A DNA stretch of 64,000 nt from Agreia pratensis (GCF_900177685.1 NZ_FXAY01000001.1:496001-560000); one strand, 5' to 3'. Counted from the first letter of the stretch, positions 29,493 through 38,285 are shown. The notes: generated from the sequence alone by a model not told the origin. Made by a program: numbers and translations.

Positions 29493-31712
29493 TTAGCCGT
29501 CGCTTCTCTGCGGGTTGCGAGGAGCAACGGGCTGCTCCTCGATGAAATTGGCGCCCAGGATCTCACGCACGACGGCCTCGCCGTAGCGCTGACGGCCGGA
29601 GTCGGTCGTCGCGACGGGCGCCGGGCGTGCCGGAGGCGTCTCGGGTCGGCCGCGGGTGAACGTGGGAACAGACGCGGCTTGCTGCGCAGGACCAGAGGCC
29701 TGTGCAGGGGCCGGCGGCGACATCGGCGCAGCGGCAGACGGTGCGGGCCTGAACGCCGGCTCACGGAAGTCGGGCTCTGGCTCACGATCTTCTTCGGGCA
29801 CAGGCTCGCCCACCACATCGGGGCCCGGATCGGACTGCGGGATGGCGACGACAGCCCACGAGCTGGTGACCGCGGCGGGGTTCTGCGGCGCGCTGGTCGC
29901 CTCGGGGCGCGATTGCGGCGCGCGTGCCGCGTCGGGTTCGGATGCGGGTGCCGCCGCGGGTGCGGGCTCGGGCGACCGGGCCGCGTTGGTCTGTGGTGTT
30001 ACGGCAGCTCCTGGCTGCTCTACGCGAGCGATGTACTTGACCCGCACGCCCAGCAGGTCGAGAATCGCCTGCCGCAGGATTTCACTGACTCCCTGGCCGG
30101 GCGCCTGCTGCTGCTTGAACTGGTTGACGTCGTTCTCGCTGGGGAAGGCGAGGGTGAGCACGTCGTTCTCGAACGCGCGCACCGTGGCGGTGAACACGAC
30201 CAGCCAGGCACTGCGCTTGGCCTTCTGCACAGCTTCAAGGATCTCGGGCCAGGTGTCTCGGACCTGCTGAAGGCTGACGGGACCGGTCGGCACGGGGGCA
30301 CGGACTGGAAGCACGGGCTCGGCCGGAGGGGCAGCGGTCTCGACGGGTGGCGTCACTGACGTCGGCTCAGGAGCCACTGCGTCGGCCGCGACGACCCGTG
30401 GTGTCGGATCGGCCTGCCGCGAACTCGACACCGGTGACGAAGAAGACGGCGCGAACGAATCGGCCACAGCAGGAGCGGGGGCCACAGCAGGAGCGGGTGC
30501 CGCAGGAGCGGGTGCCGCAGCAGCACGCGGCGCATCGGTCGTCTCTACTCCCACTCGGCGCTCGAGACGTTCGATGCGAGCCAGGGACCCGCGTTCGGTG
30601 TCGTCGCTGGCGGGCACAAGAACTCTGGCCACCATCAGCTCGAGATGCAGACGCGGGCTGGTGGCACCGGTCATCTCGGTGAGGGCCGCATTGACGATGT
30701 CGGCCGTGCGCGAGAGTTCGGCGTGACCGAACTGCTGCGCCTGGTGATGCATGGCCTGCAACTCGTCGGTGGGCACGCCGCGCAAGACGGCTCCCGCGGC
30801 CTCGATACTCGTCGTTGCACTGACGATGATGATGTCTCGCAGGCGCTCGAGCAGGTCTTCGACGAATCGGCGGGGGTCTTGGCCGGTCTGGATGACCCGA
30901 TCGACGGCACCGAACGCCGCCGCCGCATCACGCACGCCGATCGCATCGATCACCTCGCCGAGGAGAGCGGAGTGGGTATAACCGAGCAGCGCGACGGCAC
31001 GCTCATATTCGACCGTGTTGTTCTCGGAGCCTGCCATGAGCTGGTCGAGAAGCGAGAGGGTGTCGCGGGGCGAACCGCCGCCAGCGCGCACGACGAGAGG
31101 CAGCACGCCGGGCGCCACCTGCATACCCTCGCTGTCGCACAACTGCTGAACGTACTCGAGCAGCTGGGCCGGAGGCACCAGCCGGAACGGGTAGTGATGG
31201 GTGCGCGAGCGGATGGTGCCGATGACCTTGTCGGGCTCCGTGGTGGCGAAGATGAACTTCACGTGCTCCGGCGGCTCTTCGACGATCTTGAGCAGCGCGT
31301 TGAAGCCCTGCGGCGTGACCATGTGCGCCTCGTCGAGAATGAAGATCTTGAAGCGGTCTCGGGCTGGTGCGAAAACAGCACGCTCTCGGATATCGCGCGC
31401 GTCATCGACACCGTTGTGGCTTGCCGCATCGATCTCGACCACATCGAGCGAACCCCCGCCGTCGCGCCCCAGCTCGACGCAGCTGGGGCACACGCCACAC
31501 GGCGTGTCTGTCGGCCCCTCGGCGCAGTTGAGGCAGCGAGCGAGGATGCGGGCCGAGGTGGTCTTGCCGCAGCCTCGCGGGCCCGAAAAGAGGTAAGCGT
31601 GGTTGACCCTGTTGGTGCGGAGCGCTGTCATGAGCGGATCGGTCACCTGCGACTGACCGATCATCTCGGCGAACGCCTCAGGTCGATAGCGGCGGTAGAG
31701 GGCGGTGACCAT
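29493..31712 (-). CDS. dnaX: DNA polymerase III subunits gamma/tau
   Basis: The 739-residue clamp-loader ATPase has Walker A GPRGCGKTT (about 45-53), a Cys4 zinc module (CLNCAEG...CGVCPSC), Walker B ILDEAH, a sensor region (ATTEPDKVIGTIRSR) and an Ala/Pro-rich tail (about 400-690) typical of actinobacterial tau. The ATG at 31712 fits the family N-terminus MVTALYRRYRPEAF. It lacks a Shine-Dalgarno sequence and follows a -10-like TACGAT by six bases, so it may be leaderless. It heads the operon with recR and the polymerase-like gene. Confidence 0.96.
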   Translation of the reverse strand: MVTALYRRYRPEAFAEMIGQSQVTDPLMTALRTNRVNHAYLFSGPRGCGKTTSARILARCLNCAEGPTDTPCGVCPSCVELGRDGGGSLDVVEIDAASHNGVDDARDIRERAVFAPARDRFKIFILDEAHMVTPQGFNALLKIVEEPPEHVKFIFATTEPDKVIGTIRSRTHHYPFRLVPPAQLLEYVQQLCDSEGMQVAPGVLPLVVRAGGGSPRDTLSLLDQLMAGSENNTVEYERAVALLGYTHSALLGEVIDAIGVRDAAAAFGAVDRVIQTGQDPRRFVEDLLERLRDIIIVSATTSIEAAGAVLRGVPTDELQAMHHQAQQFGHAELSRTADIVNAALTEMTGATSPRLHLELMVARVLVPASDDTERGSLARIERLERRVGVETTDAPRAAAAPAPAAPAPAVAPAPAVADSFAPSSSSPVSSSRQADPTPRVVAADAVAPEPTSVTPPVETAAPPAEPVLPVRAPVPTGPVSLQQVRDTWPEILEAVQKAKRSAWLVVFTATVRAFENDVLTLAFPSENDVNQFKQQQAPGQGVSEILRQAILDLLGVRVKYIARVEQPGAAVTPQTNAARSPEPAPAAAPASEPDAARAPQSRPEATSAPQNPAAVTSSWAVVAIPQSDPGPDVVGEPVPEEDREPEPDFREPAFRPAPSAAAPMSPPAPAQASGPAQQAASVPTFTRGRPETPPARPAPVATTDSGRQRYGEAVVREILGANFIEEQPVAPRNPQRSDG

Positions 31713-31724
31713 GCAGCAATCGTA
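31713..31724 (-). promoter_or_regulatory. Candidate leaderless promoter -10 (TACGAT) of dnaX
   Basis: On the minus strand TACGAT is followed by six bases and the dnaX ATG, with no ribosome-binding site. Confidence 0.45.
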
Positions 31725-31796
31725 ACGGTCGCCGCCGACACCGAGCCCGTCGCATCCGGAGCATGTGGGCGGAGCGGCGTCGGCGAGAATAGTGCG

Positions 31797-32213
31797 ATGA
31801 AGATTCGCCCTTTCGCCCTCGAAGACACCGACGCCGTAATCGAGCTCTGGACGGCCGCCGGCCTCGTTCGCCCGTGGAACGACCCGCGCAAGGACATCGA
31901 GCGAAAGCTCACAGTGCAGCCCGAGCTCTTCCTCGTCGGCGATGCTGACGGTGTTGTGGTCGCGGCGGCGATGGTGGGATACGACGGTCACCGCGGATGG
32001 GTCAACTACCTGGCCGTGTCGCCCGAGTCCCGGGGCCTCGAATACGGCCGCCGACTGATGGAGGAAGCCGAGCGTCTCCTCACCGAACTCGGCTGCCCGA
32101 AACTCAGCCTCCAGATCCGAAGCGACAACACAGAGGTACGCGCGTTCTACGAGCACCTCGGCTACACGCAGGATGCAGCTGTGAGCTATGGAAAACGCCT
32201 CATAGCCGACTGA
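31797..32213 (+). CDS. GNAT family acetyltransferase (YpeA-like)
   Basis: The 138-residue protein has the complete GNAT fold: N-terminal IRPFALEDTDAVIELW, acetyl-CoA loop region SPESRGLEYGRRLM (the usual Q/RxxGxG/A is partly altered) and C-terminal VRAFYEHLGYTQD. It resembles the YpeA group, whose substrates are unknown. It is divergent from dnaX across 84 bp. A GAGAAT hexamer six bases before the ATG could be its leaderless -10. Confidence 0.85.
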   Translation: MKIRPFALEDTDAVIELWTAAGLVRPWNDPRKDIERKLTVQPELFLVGDADGVVVAAAMVGYDGHRGWVNYLAVSPESRGLEYGRRLMEEAERLLTELGCPKLSLQIRSDNTEVRAFYEHLGYTQDAAVSYGKRLIAD

Positions 32214-32223
32214 CGCATGCTGT

Positions 32224-32299
32224 GGGCTCGGATTCCGTGCAGCCTGAGCGGCACCTCGTCGAATAGCGGCGACGCTCCTCCTGCACTGCACCGAATCCG
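32224..32299. repeat. Repeat copy 1, with remnant of a DUF559 gene 3' end
   Basis: Its first 24 bases read GLGFRAA-stop, almost the same C-terminus as the DUF559 protein encoded downstream (which ends GLGFRAA). The following roughly 20 bases, ending in CCTCGTCGAATAGCG, match copy 2 almost exactly. The element ends are imperfect inverted repeats (CGGATTCCGTGCA ... TGCACCGAATCCG). Confidence 0.8.
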
Positions 32300-32365
32300 G
32301 CGACCAGAGTGCACAGATCGGCCATCGGGCCAATGTCGTCGGATTGATCACTCCAGAGTTGCGCC

Positions 32366-33268
32366 ATGAATCGCGTACTAGACATCGTCATCGCCCATAA
32401 CGGAATTGCCCACAGCAGCACTCTGCGAGCTGCCGGCGCAAGTGACTCCATGGTCGCTCTCGCCGTGGCCCGCGGCGACGTCGCGCGCATCCGCAACGGG
32501 TGGGTGGCGATCGAGTCGGCTCCCCGAGAACTCGTCAATGCCGTCGCGGTAGGCGGCCGGCTGAGCTGCATCAGCGTGCTGAGAATGCACGGCATCTGGT
32601 GCGCTGACGATCGCTATTCGCACATCAGCACATCACGTCGCCCGGGGCGCCTGCGCTCGCCGATCGGCGGGCCGCTCGGCAACCCGGCGCGCTGGGGGCT
32701 GAAGGTGCACGTCATCGCCGGGCGCCATGACCCTTCACGCCTCGTGGACACCATTGATGAAGCCCTCCTGCACCTGTTCTCGTGTCACGCTCGAGACGAC
32801 GTGATCGCCTACCTCGATTCGGCGTTGAATCTCGGGCTCACGACTCGTTCCCGTCTGGCGGAGCTTCCTCTGACGGACACCTACCGCGCCTACCTCGAAT
32901 TGCTCGACCCGGCCGCTCAGTCCGGCCTAGAGACGAAGGCGCGCCTCGGCTTTCGACGGCGGGGAATAGGGTGCCGCTCGCAGGTACACATCGCAGGAGT
33001 CGGCTTCGTCGATCTGCTGATCGGCGATCGACTCGTCATCGAGTGCGATGGCATCAACTGGCACAGCTCTGCCAGGGCCCATGATGAGGACTGCCGCCGC
33101 GATCTCGAGCTCCACCGCCTTGGCTACATCGTGATCCGGGTCACCTATCGTCAGGTGATGTTCGACTGGGCGAACATCGATGAGGTCGTGCGGGGCTACG
33201 TCTCGAGGCGGGAGCACCGCTGGTCGGCCCGGCACAGACGCGCCGGACTCGGTTTTCGTGCAGCATGA
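32366..33268 (+). CDS. DUF559 / Vsr-like endonuclease-domain protein with AbiEi-like N-terminus
   Basis: The 300-residue protein has an N-terminal winged-helix region resembling AbiEi-type antitoxins (GIAHSSTLRAAGASDSMV...VARGDVARIRNGWV) and a C-terminal DUF559-like PD-(D/E)xK nuclease-fold domain with GFVDLLI and LVIECDG followed by a final helix (YVIIRVTYRQV-like). Function is unknown; nuclease activity is plausible. Its last codons lie within repeat copy 2, and a copy of the same 3' end lies upstream of the gene, so it may be a mobile or duplicated single-gene unit. It converges on ackA. Confidence 0.78.
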   Translation: MNRVLDIVIAHNGIAHSSTLRAAGASDSMVALAVARGDVARIRNGWVAIESAPRELVNAVAVGGRLSCISVLRMHGIWCADDRYSHISTSRRPGRLRSPIGGPLGNPARWGLKVHVIAGRHDPSRLVDTIDEALLHLFSCHARDDVIAYLDSALNLGLTTRSRLAELPLTDTYRAYLELLDPAAQSGLETKARLGFRRRGIGCRSQVHIAGVGFVDLLIGDRLVIECDGINWHSSARAHDEDCRRDLELHRLGYIVIRVTYRQVMFDWANIDEVVRGYVSRREHRWSARHRRAGLGFRAA

Positions 33269-33318
33269 GCCGCACCTCGTCGAATAGCGAGGAGGATCAG
33301 CCCGGGCTGCACCGAATC
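33245..33318. repeat. Repeat copy 2, spanning the DUF559 stop and the ackA stop
   Basis: It is homologous to 32224-32299 at an offset of 1021 bp. In the 40 bases from the CGG-T/A-TT-T/C-CGTGCAG start to AATAGCG, 36 are identical, and both copies end with CTGCACCGAATC. The right end contains the first bases of the ackA stop codon (minus strand). The hairpin CCTCG/CGAGG plus the inverted ends may also serve as a terminator for the convergent genes. Confidence 0.8.
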
Positions 33319-34501
33319 AGATCACGGCCAGCGTCTGCCGCGCGATCTCCAGCTCTTCGTTCGTCGGAATCACGAGCACGGCCACGCGCGACGCATCAGT
33401 CGAGATGAGTCGCGGTCCGCGCTCGGGCGAGGCATTGCGCTCCTCGTCGATCTCGATGCCCAGGATGCCGAGACCTTCCAGCGCGCCGGCCCTGATCAGC
33501 GGGGTGTTCTCCCCCACGCCCGCGGTGAAGACGATCGCGTCGAGCCGCCCCAGGTGCGCAGCGTAAGCGCCCACGTACTGCTTCAGCCGGTGCAGGTAGA
33601 CATCGAGAGCAGCCTGCGAATCGACGTCACCCGCGTTCGCCGCGGCGACCATGTCGCGCATGTCTCCGTGGCCGGAGAGCCCCAGGATGCCGCTTCCGCG
33701 ATTGAGCAGGGTGTCGAGATCGTCGAAGGACTGGCCCGTCTTGCGGTGCAGGTGAAAGAGCACGGCTGGGTCGAGATCGCCCGAGCGGGTGCCCATGACG
33801 AGGCCTTCGAGCGGCGTCATCCCCATCGATGTCTCCACCGACTTTCCGTCGGAGACGGCACAGGCCGACGCGCCGTTGCCGAGGTGCAGCACGATCGTCT
33901 TCGTGTCGCCCAGCGGGCGGCCGAGAAACTCCGCCGCCGCCTCGGAGACGAACTTGTGCGAGGTTCCGTGAAAGCCGTAGCGGCGCACTCGGTGACGCTC
34001 GGCCAGCTCCTTGTCGATCGCGTAGGTGTAGGCGGCCGGCGACAGTGTCGAGTGGAACGCCGTGTCGAACACGGCCACGTGCGGCACAGCCGGGAACGCC
34101 TTCTGTGCCGCCTCGATGCCCTGCAGATTGGCCGGGTTGTGCAGGGGCGCCAGCTCTGCCAGGTCTTGGATGTTTATCTTGACCAGCTCGGTCACTACGG
34201 TCGCCTCGAAGAACCGCTTTCCACCATGAACAACGCGGTGCCCGACCGCGACAGGCGGATGCTCGTCGAGCGACGGCCCGTTCGCCCGGAACGCCTCGAG
34301 CATCACCTGAAAGCCCTGCGAGTGATCGCGGATCGGCAGGTCGAGCTCGGTCGAGCCCTGACCGTTGCTGTGTTTGGAGTGCCCTGTCTCGTCTCCGATG
34401 CGCTCGACGAGGCCCGACGCCAGAACCTCTTCGGTGGTCATCTCGATGAGCTGGTACTTGAACGACGATGAACCGGAGTTCACTACGAGGATCGCGCTCA
34501 T
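33317..34501 (-). CDS. ackA: Acetate kinase
   Basis: The 394-residue ASKHA-fold enzyme has N-terminal VVNSGSSSFKYQL, GHRVVHGG, the catalytic FDTAFH, GFHGTSHKFV and the nucleotide-binding VLHLGNGAS. It interconverts acetyl phosphate and acetate with ADP/ATP. It begins 3 bp after pta and is co-transcribed with it. Its stop codon lies within the right end of repeat copy 2. Confidence 0.97.
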   Translation of the reverse strand: MSAILVVNSGSSSFKYQLIEMTTEEVLASGLVERIGDETGHSKHSNGQGSTELDLPIRDHSQGFQVMLEAFRANGPSLDEHPPVAVGHRVVHGGKRFFEATVVTELVKINIQDLAELAPLHNPANLQGIEAAQKAFPAVPHVAVFDTAFHSTLSPAAYTYAIDKELAERHRVRRYGFHGTSHKFVSEAAAEFLGRPLGDTKTIVLHLGNGASACAVSDGKSVETSMGMTPLEGLVMGTRSGDLDPAVLFHLHRKTGQSFDDLDTLLNRGSGILGLSGHGDMRDMVAAANAGDVDSQAALDVYLHRLKQYVGAYAAHLGRLDAIVFTAGVGENTPLIRAGALEGLGILGIEIDEERNASPERGPRLISTDASRVAVLVIPTNEELEIARQTLAVI

Positions 34502-34504
34502 GCT

Positions 34505-36649
34505 TCAGGCTCCTTCTACTGCGACCACATCGACCGGCTGAGCAGCCGCCTGGATGGCCGTGATGGCGATGGTGTTCACGATGTCGGCCACGAGTGCGCC
34601 GCGCGACAGATCGTTGATCGGCTTGTTGAGCCCCTGCAGAACGGGGCCGATGGCTACCGCTCCGGCGCTGCGCTGCACAGCCTTGTAGGTGTTGTTACCG
34701 GTGTTGAGGTCGGGGAAGATGAAGACCGTGGCGCGACCGGCCACCTGACTCTCGGGCATCTTCGTGGCCGCCACCGCGGCATCCGCTGCGGCGTCGTACT
34801 GGATCGGCCCCTCGACCAGCAGGTCGGGCCGACGTTCGCGCACGAAGCCGGTGGCGGCGCGCACCTTCTCGACCTCTGCGCCGGAGCCCGACGTTCCGGT
34901 CGAGTACGAGAGCATCGCGATGCGCGGTTCCACTCCGAACTGCGTCGCCGTCGCGCTCGACGAGATGGCGATGTCGGCCAGCTGCTCGGCCGTCGGGTCG
35001 GGGATCACCGCGCAGTCTCCGTAGACCAGCACCCGGTCGGCGAGCGCCATGAGAAAGACGCTCGAGACGACGGATACGCCGGGCTGGGTCTTGATGACCT
35101 CGAACGCCGGGCGGATGGTGTGCGCCGTGGTGTGCGCCGCGCCCGAGACCATGCCATCGGCGAGGCCGAGCTTCACCATCATGGTTCCGAAGTACGACAC
35201 GTCGGTGACCGTGTCACGCGCCTGCTCGACGGTGATGCCCTTGTGCGCACGCAGCCGGGCATACTCTTCGGCGAACGGCTGGCGGTACTTCTCGTCGAAC
35301 ACGCTCACGATGTGGGCGCCCTCGAGGTCGAGCCCCAGACCGGCGGCCCTCGTGCGGACCTCGTCTTCTTCTCCGACGATGGTGAGCTCGGCGATGCCGC
35401 GAGCGAGGACCGTGCTCGCCGCCTTCAGCACGCGGTCGTCGTCGCCCTCGGGCAGAACGATGTGCCGGCGCACGTGACGGGCCTGGTCGATGAGCCCGTA
35501 TTCGAACATCAGCGGCGTGACCACGGTCGACGAGCTCACGTCGAGCAGTTCGAGCAGCTTGGCGCCGTCGACGTGCTGCTCGAAGAGGGCGAGCGCACTG
35601 TCGTACTTGCGCTGAGAGTCGGCGGCCAGGCGTCCGCGGGTCGAGGTGATGCGCAGCGCCGTGTCGTAGGTTCCGAGGTCAGTCGTCACAATCGGCAGAG
35701 TCGAGTCGAGGCCTGAGATCAACCGCGTGATCGGTTCCGGAAGCTCGAAGCCACCATTGAGGATGATGCCGCTGAGCGAGGGGAAGGTTCCGGAGGCATT
35801 CGCCATCAGAACCGCGAGCAGCACCTCGGAGCGGTCTGCGGGAATCACGACGACGGCGCTCTCGGTGAGGCGCGGCAGAACGTTGACCATCGACATTCCG
35901 GCGACGACGACGCCCAGCGCCTCTCTGTTGAGCAGGCTCGGGTCTCCCGAGAGCAGCGAGCCGGCGGTGGCCTCCACGAGGTGCTGCATGGTCGGGGCGA
36001 CCAGAACGCGGTCTTCGGGAATGGCCCAGATCGGAACAGATACGGGGCTGTCGATGGCGGAACCGATCGCATCCCGGATCTCGTCGAGCCGCTCGGGGTC
36101 GGCGCGGTTCGACACGATGCCGAGCAGTGTGGCGTGCGCAAGTTTGAGCTCGACCAAGGCCAACTCCGTGAGCTGGCGCATGTCGTCGGGCGTGCGCGAC
36201 TCGGAGTAACCGAGCGTCTCTGAGGATCCCTGACCCTTGCGTCCACCCAGCACCAGCAGCACGGGAGCGCCGAGGTTCGCCGCGACGCGGGCGTTGAACG
36301 AGAGCTCGCTCGGGCTGCCGACGTCGGTGTAGTCGGATCCGAGAATGACCACGGCGTCGCACTCTCGCTCGACCGCCTTGTATCGCTCGACGATGACCGA
36401 CAGAGCGGCATCCGGGTCGTTGTGCACGTCGTCGTAGGTGACGCCGATGGTCTGCTCGTAGCTCAGCTCGACACCGTCGTGCGCGAGCAGCATCTCGAGC
36501 ACATAGTCGCGTTCGGCCACCGAGCGCGCGATGGGCCGGAAGACTCCGACCCTCTGCAGCGAGTGGCAGAGGGTATCGAGCACCCCGAGCGCAATTGTGG
36601 ATTTTCCCGAGTGACCCTCGGCGGACGCAACGTAGATGCTTTGTGACAT
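34505..36649 (-). CDS. pta: Phosphate acetyltransferase
   Basis: The 714-residue long-form enzyme has an N-terminal BioD-like P-loop domain (GHSGKSTIALG near residue 13), a central DRTGG-type regulatory domain (about 215-330) and a C-terminal PTA_PTB catalytic domain (390-700) with ISSSATATQFG and RMALLSYSTG-like blocks. It converts acetyl-CoA and phosphate to acetyl phosphate. The promoter region contains a DtxR-like half-palindrome, and the SRP RNA gene lies just upstream on the same strand. Confidence 0.96.
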   Translation of the reverse strand: MSQSIYVASAEGHSGKSTIALGVLDTLCHSLQRVGVFRPIARSVAERDYVLEMLLAHDGVELSYEQTIGVTYDDVHNDPDAALSVIVERYKAVERECDAVVILGSDYTDVGSPSELSFNARVAANLGAPVLLVLGGRKGQGSSETLGYSESRTPDDMRQLTELALVELKLAHATLLGIVSNRADPERLDEIRDAIGSAIDSPVSVPIWAIPEDRVLVAPTMQHLVEATAGSLLSGDPSLLNREALGVVVAGMSMVNVLPRLTESAVVVIPADRSEVLLAVLMANASGTFPSLSGIILNGGFELPEPITRLISGLDSTLPIVTTDLGTYDTALRITSTRGRLAADSQRKYDSALALFEQHVDGAKLLELLDVSSSTVVTPLMFEYGLIDQARHVRRHIVLPEGDDDRVLKAASTVLARGIAELTIVGEEDEVRTRAAGLGLDLEGAHIVSVFDEKYRQPFAEEYARLRAHKGITVEQARDTVTDVSYFGTMMVKLGLADGMVSGAAHTTAHTIRPAFEVIKTQPGVSVVSSVFLMALADRVLVYGDCAVIPDPTAEQLADIAISSSATATQFGVEPRIAMLSYSTGTSGSGAEVEKVRAATGFVRERRPDLLVEGPIQYDAAADAAVAATKMPESQVAGRATVFIFPDLNTGNNTYKAVQRSAGAVAIGPVLQGLNKPINDLSRGALVADIVNTIAITAIQAAAQPVDVVAVEGA

Positions 36650-36669
36650 CGCTACTTTCTTTACGCGGG

Positions 36670-36688
36670 ATAGGCGTGCCTAACCAGC
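36670..36688. promoter_or_regulatory. DtxR/IdeR-like imperfect palindrome upstream of pta
   Basis: ATAGGCGTGCCTAACCAGC keeps the TAGG and CTAACC halves of the iron-regulator consensus (TTAGGTTAGGCTAACCTAA) but differs in the centre and right edge. It lies 21 bp upstream of the pta start codon. This is a pattern match by eye only. Confidence 0.25.
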
Positions 36689-36717
36689 TTAAAGCCCGTG
36701 CCACCTTAAAGATCAAA

Positions 36718-36804
36718 GACCCCCCGCGCACCCGCCAGAGCCCGGTTACCCTTGCTACGTTTCCGTCCTGGGGGAGTTGGCCTGGATGGCGCCACGCGGG
36801 GAGC
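36718..36804 (-). ncRNA. ffs: Small-type signal recognition particle RNA
   Basis: The minus strand reads through the conserved SRP Alu-less domain: CCCAGGACGGAAACGTAGCAAGGGTAA split as CCAGGAC, GAAA tetraloop, GTAGCA, followed by CCGGGCTCTGGCGGG. Terminal CCCCGCG (5') pairs with CGCGGGG (3'), giving a rod-like hairpin of about 85 nt typical of actinobacterial 4.5S RNA. It binds Ffh for co-translational membrane targeting. Exact ends are approximate. A T-rich TCTTTGATCTTT tract follows the 3' end. Confidence 0.87.
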
Positions 36805-36861
36805 CGTCAACCACTTTACGCGAGGTTGTGTGCTGCTCGCGAACTGAGGTGTACTGGATGC

Positions 36862-37515
36862 ATGCGTATTGCAATCGCCGGTGGTCACGGCAAGATCGCC
36901 CTCATCCTCCAGAAGCTCCTCAGCGAGGCCGGCCATGAGGCCATCGGCCTCATCCGCAACCCCGACCAGGCGGGTGATCTGCTCGCGGTCGGCGGCATCC
37001 CTGTCGTCCTTGATCTCGAACAGATCTCGGCCGAGACGCTCGCAACCGATCTCGCCGGGGTGGATGCCGTGGTGTTCGCCGCCGGCGCCGGCGCCGATTC
37101 GGGGGCGGCTCGCAAGCTCACCGTCGACCGGGATGCGGCCGTGCTGCTGGCCGACGCGGCCGTGATCGCCGACATCCGTCGTTACGTGATGATCTCGGCC
37201 ATGTCGGCCGACTCGTTCGAGCCGGATTCCGACGATGTCTTCCAGGTGTACCTGCGCGCGAAGAGCGAGGCAGATTCGGCCGTGCGCCAGCGCGACCTCG
37301 ACTGGACGATCATTCGCCCGGGCGCTCTCACCGACGACCCCGGAACCGGTCTCGTGCACCTCGCCGAGAGCACGGGCCGCGGCTCGATCCCCCGCGCCGA
37401 TGTGGCCCAGCTGGTGTACTACAGCCTCGTCGACGGGGTGGGACTGCACGCCCAGTTCGAGGCGATCGAGGGCGACGACCCGGTGGCCGAGGCCCTCACG
37501 AGGGCCCGGTACTGA
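36862..37515 (+). CDS. NAD(P)-binding atypical SDR protein
   Basis: The 217-residue protein has a Rossmann N-terminus IAIAGGHGKIA (GxxGxxG-like), VVFAAGAGADSG, and the region YLRAKSEADSAVRQRDLDWTIIRPGALTDDPGTG typical of NAD(P)H-binding (PF13460-type) proteins. The catalytic YxxxK is replaced, so it may be a sensor or an unusual reductase. It is divergent from the SRP RNA gene. The start ATG at 36862 gives the expected beta-strand at the N-terminus. Confidence 0.83.
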   Translation: MRIAIAGGHGKIALILQKLLSEAGHEAIGLIRNPDQAGDLLAVGGIPVVLDLEQISAETLATDLAGVDAVVFAAGAGADSGAARKLTVDRDAAVLLADAAVIADIRRYVMISAMSADSFEPDSDDVFQVYLRAKSEADSAVRQRDLDWTIIRPGALTDDPGTGLVHLAESTGRGSIPRADVAQLVYYSLVDGVGLHAQFEAIEGDDPVAEALTRARY

Positions 37516-37529
37516 CGACCATCGACATC

Positions 37530-37994
37530 GTGAGGCGGCGGTCTCTACGCCTGCTTCTGATCGGCCTCGTGTCTGTCGCCGTTCTCGGAGCGGTGATCAT
37601 CGTGATCGTCATCACGACGAACGCGAACAGACCGATCGCAGATTCCGACCTCATCGGCTCGTGGACTTCCGAGAGCGGCAGCGGAACTCTGGATGTACGC
37701 GCGGACGGGTCGTTCTCGATCGACGACATGTCCGCGGATCCGTGGACGCTATTGGACGCCACCGGCACATTCTCGGGTGAAGGCACGTGGCAGTCGGATG
37801 CCAAGGTTCGAGACGTGGTCTTATCGTTTGCCGACTGGCGCGAGAGCGAAGGGTCGAGTGCGGGTGTTCCCGACCCGGCATCCGTGACGAGCTTCGGTTT
37901 TCACATGCGTCTGTCGGGCGAGCGGAAAGATCTGACGATGTCGTTCACGGCGACGGATCCTGACACCTTTTTCACCTTCACCAGAGTGAAGTAG
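37530..37994 (+). CDS. Small membrane-anchored protein of unknown function
   Basis: The 154-residue protein has an N-terminal basic stretch and one hydrophobic helix (about 7-30), then a soluble extracytoplasmic domain beginning LIGSWTSESGSGTLDVRADGSF, a lipocalin- or beta-barrel-like pattern. I do not recognise a family. The GTG start lies 14 bp after the preceding stop, so the gene probably follows the SDR gene in one operon. Confidence 0.65.
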   Translation: MRRRSLRLLLIGLVSVAVLGAVIIVIVITTNANRPIADSDLIGSWTSESGSGTLDVRADGSFSIDDMSADPWTLLDATGTFSGEGTWQSDAKVRDVVLSFADWRESEGSSAGVPDPASVTSFGFHMRLSGERKDLTMSFTATDPDTFFTFTRVK

Positions 37995-38010
37995 CGCGGC
38001 TCAACAGAAA

Positions 38011-38047
38011 ACCCCTGACCGATGGCTTGGAGCCTTCGATCAGGGGT
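38011..38047 (-). terminator. Terminator of tRNA-Ser (also facing the upstream gene)
   Basis: An 8-bp outer stem (ACCCCTGA with TCAGGGGT) encloses further pairs (CGA/TCG and GGCT/AGCC). On the minus strand it is followed by TTTTC, a normal intrinsic terminator. Confidence 0.82.
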
Positions 38048-38052
38048 ATCGG

Positions 38053-38137
38053 CGGTGGCGGAGAGATTCGAACTCTCGATAGGTTGCCCTATACACGCTT
38101 TCCAAGCGTGCCTCTTCGGCCGCTTGAGTACGCCACC
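38053..38137 (-). tRNA. tRNA-Ser (anticodon GGA)
   Basis: Minus strand: acceptor GGTGGCG pairs with CGCCACC, anticodon stem CACGC/GCGTG has loop TTGGAAA (anticodon GGA), a long class II variable arm is present (TATAGGGCAACCTA region), and the T-arm has GTTCGAATC. The 3' CCA is not encoded in full. Length is 85 nt. Confidence 0.96.
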
Positions 38138-38285
38138 TGAGTTCTTACGAACCTGACTATCCTAACCGATGACGTGTGCGGCGTGTACGCAACGCTCTAC
38201 TCGGCGCCCGAGCAGTCGCCCTCCGACCGCAGAACGGTGGGAAAGTCGTGCTCGTCGAGCGGTCGGCCGAGCTTCGCCGGCCTTA

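Noticed and set aside
29493-29815. Programmed frameshift producing a separate gamma subunit of DnaX
   Set aside because: No slippery A-rich heptamer followed by a stem-loop was apparent in the GC-rich tail region.
30645-31796. Open frame running antisense through dnaX into the acetyltransferase gene
   Set aside because: Only the part from ATG 31797 matches a protein family. The rest mirrors dnaX.
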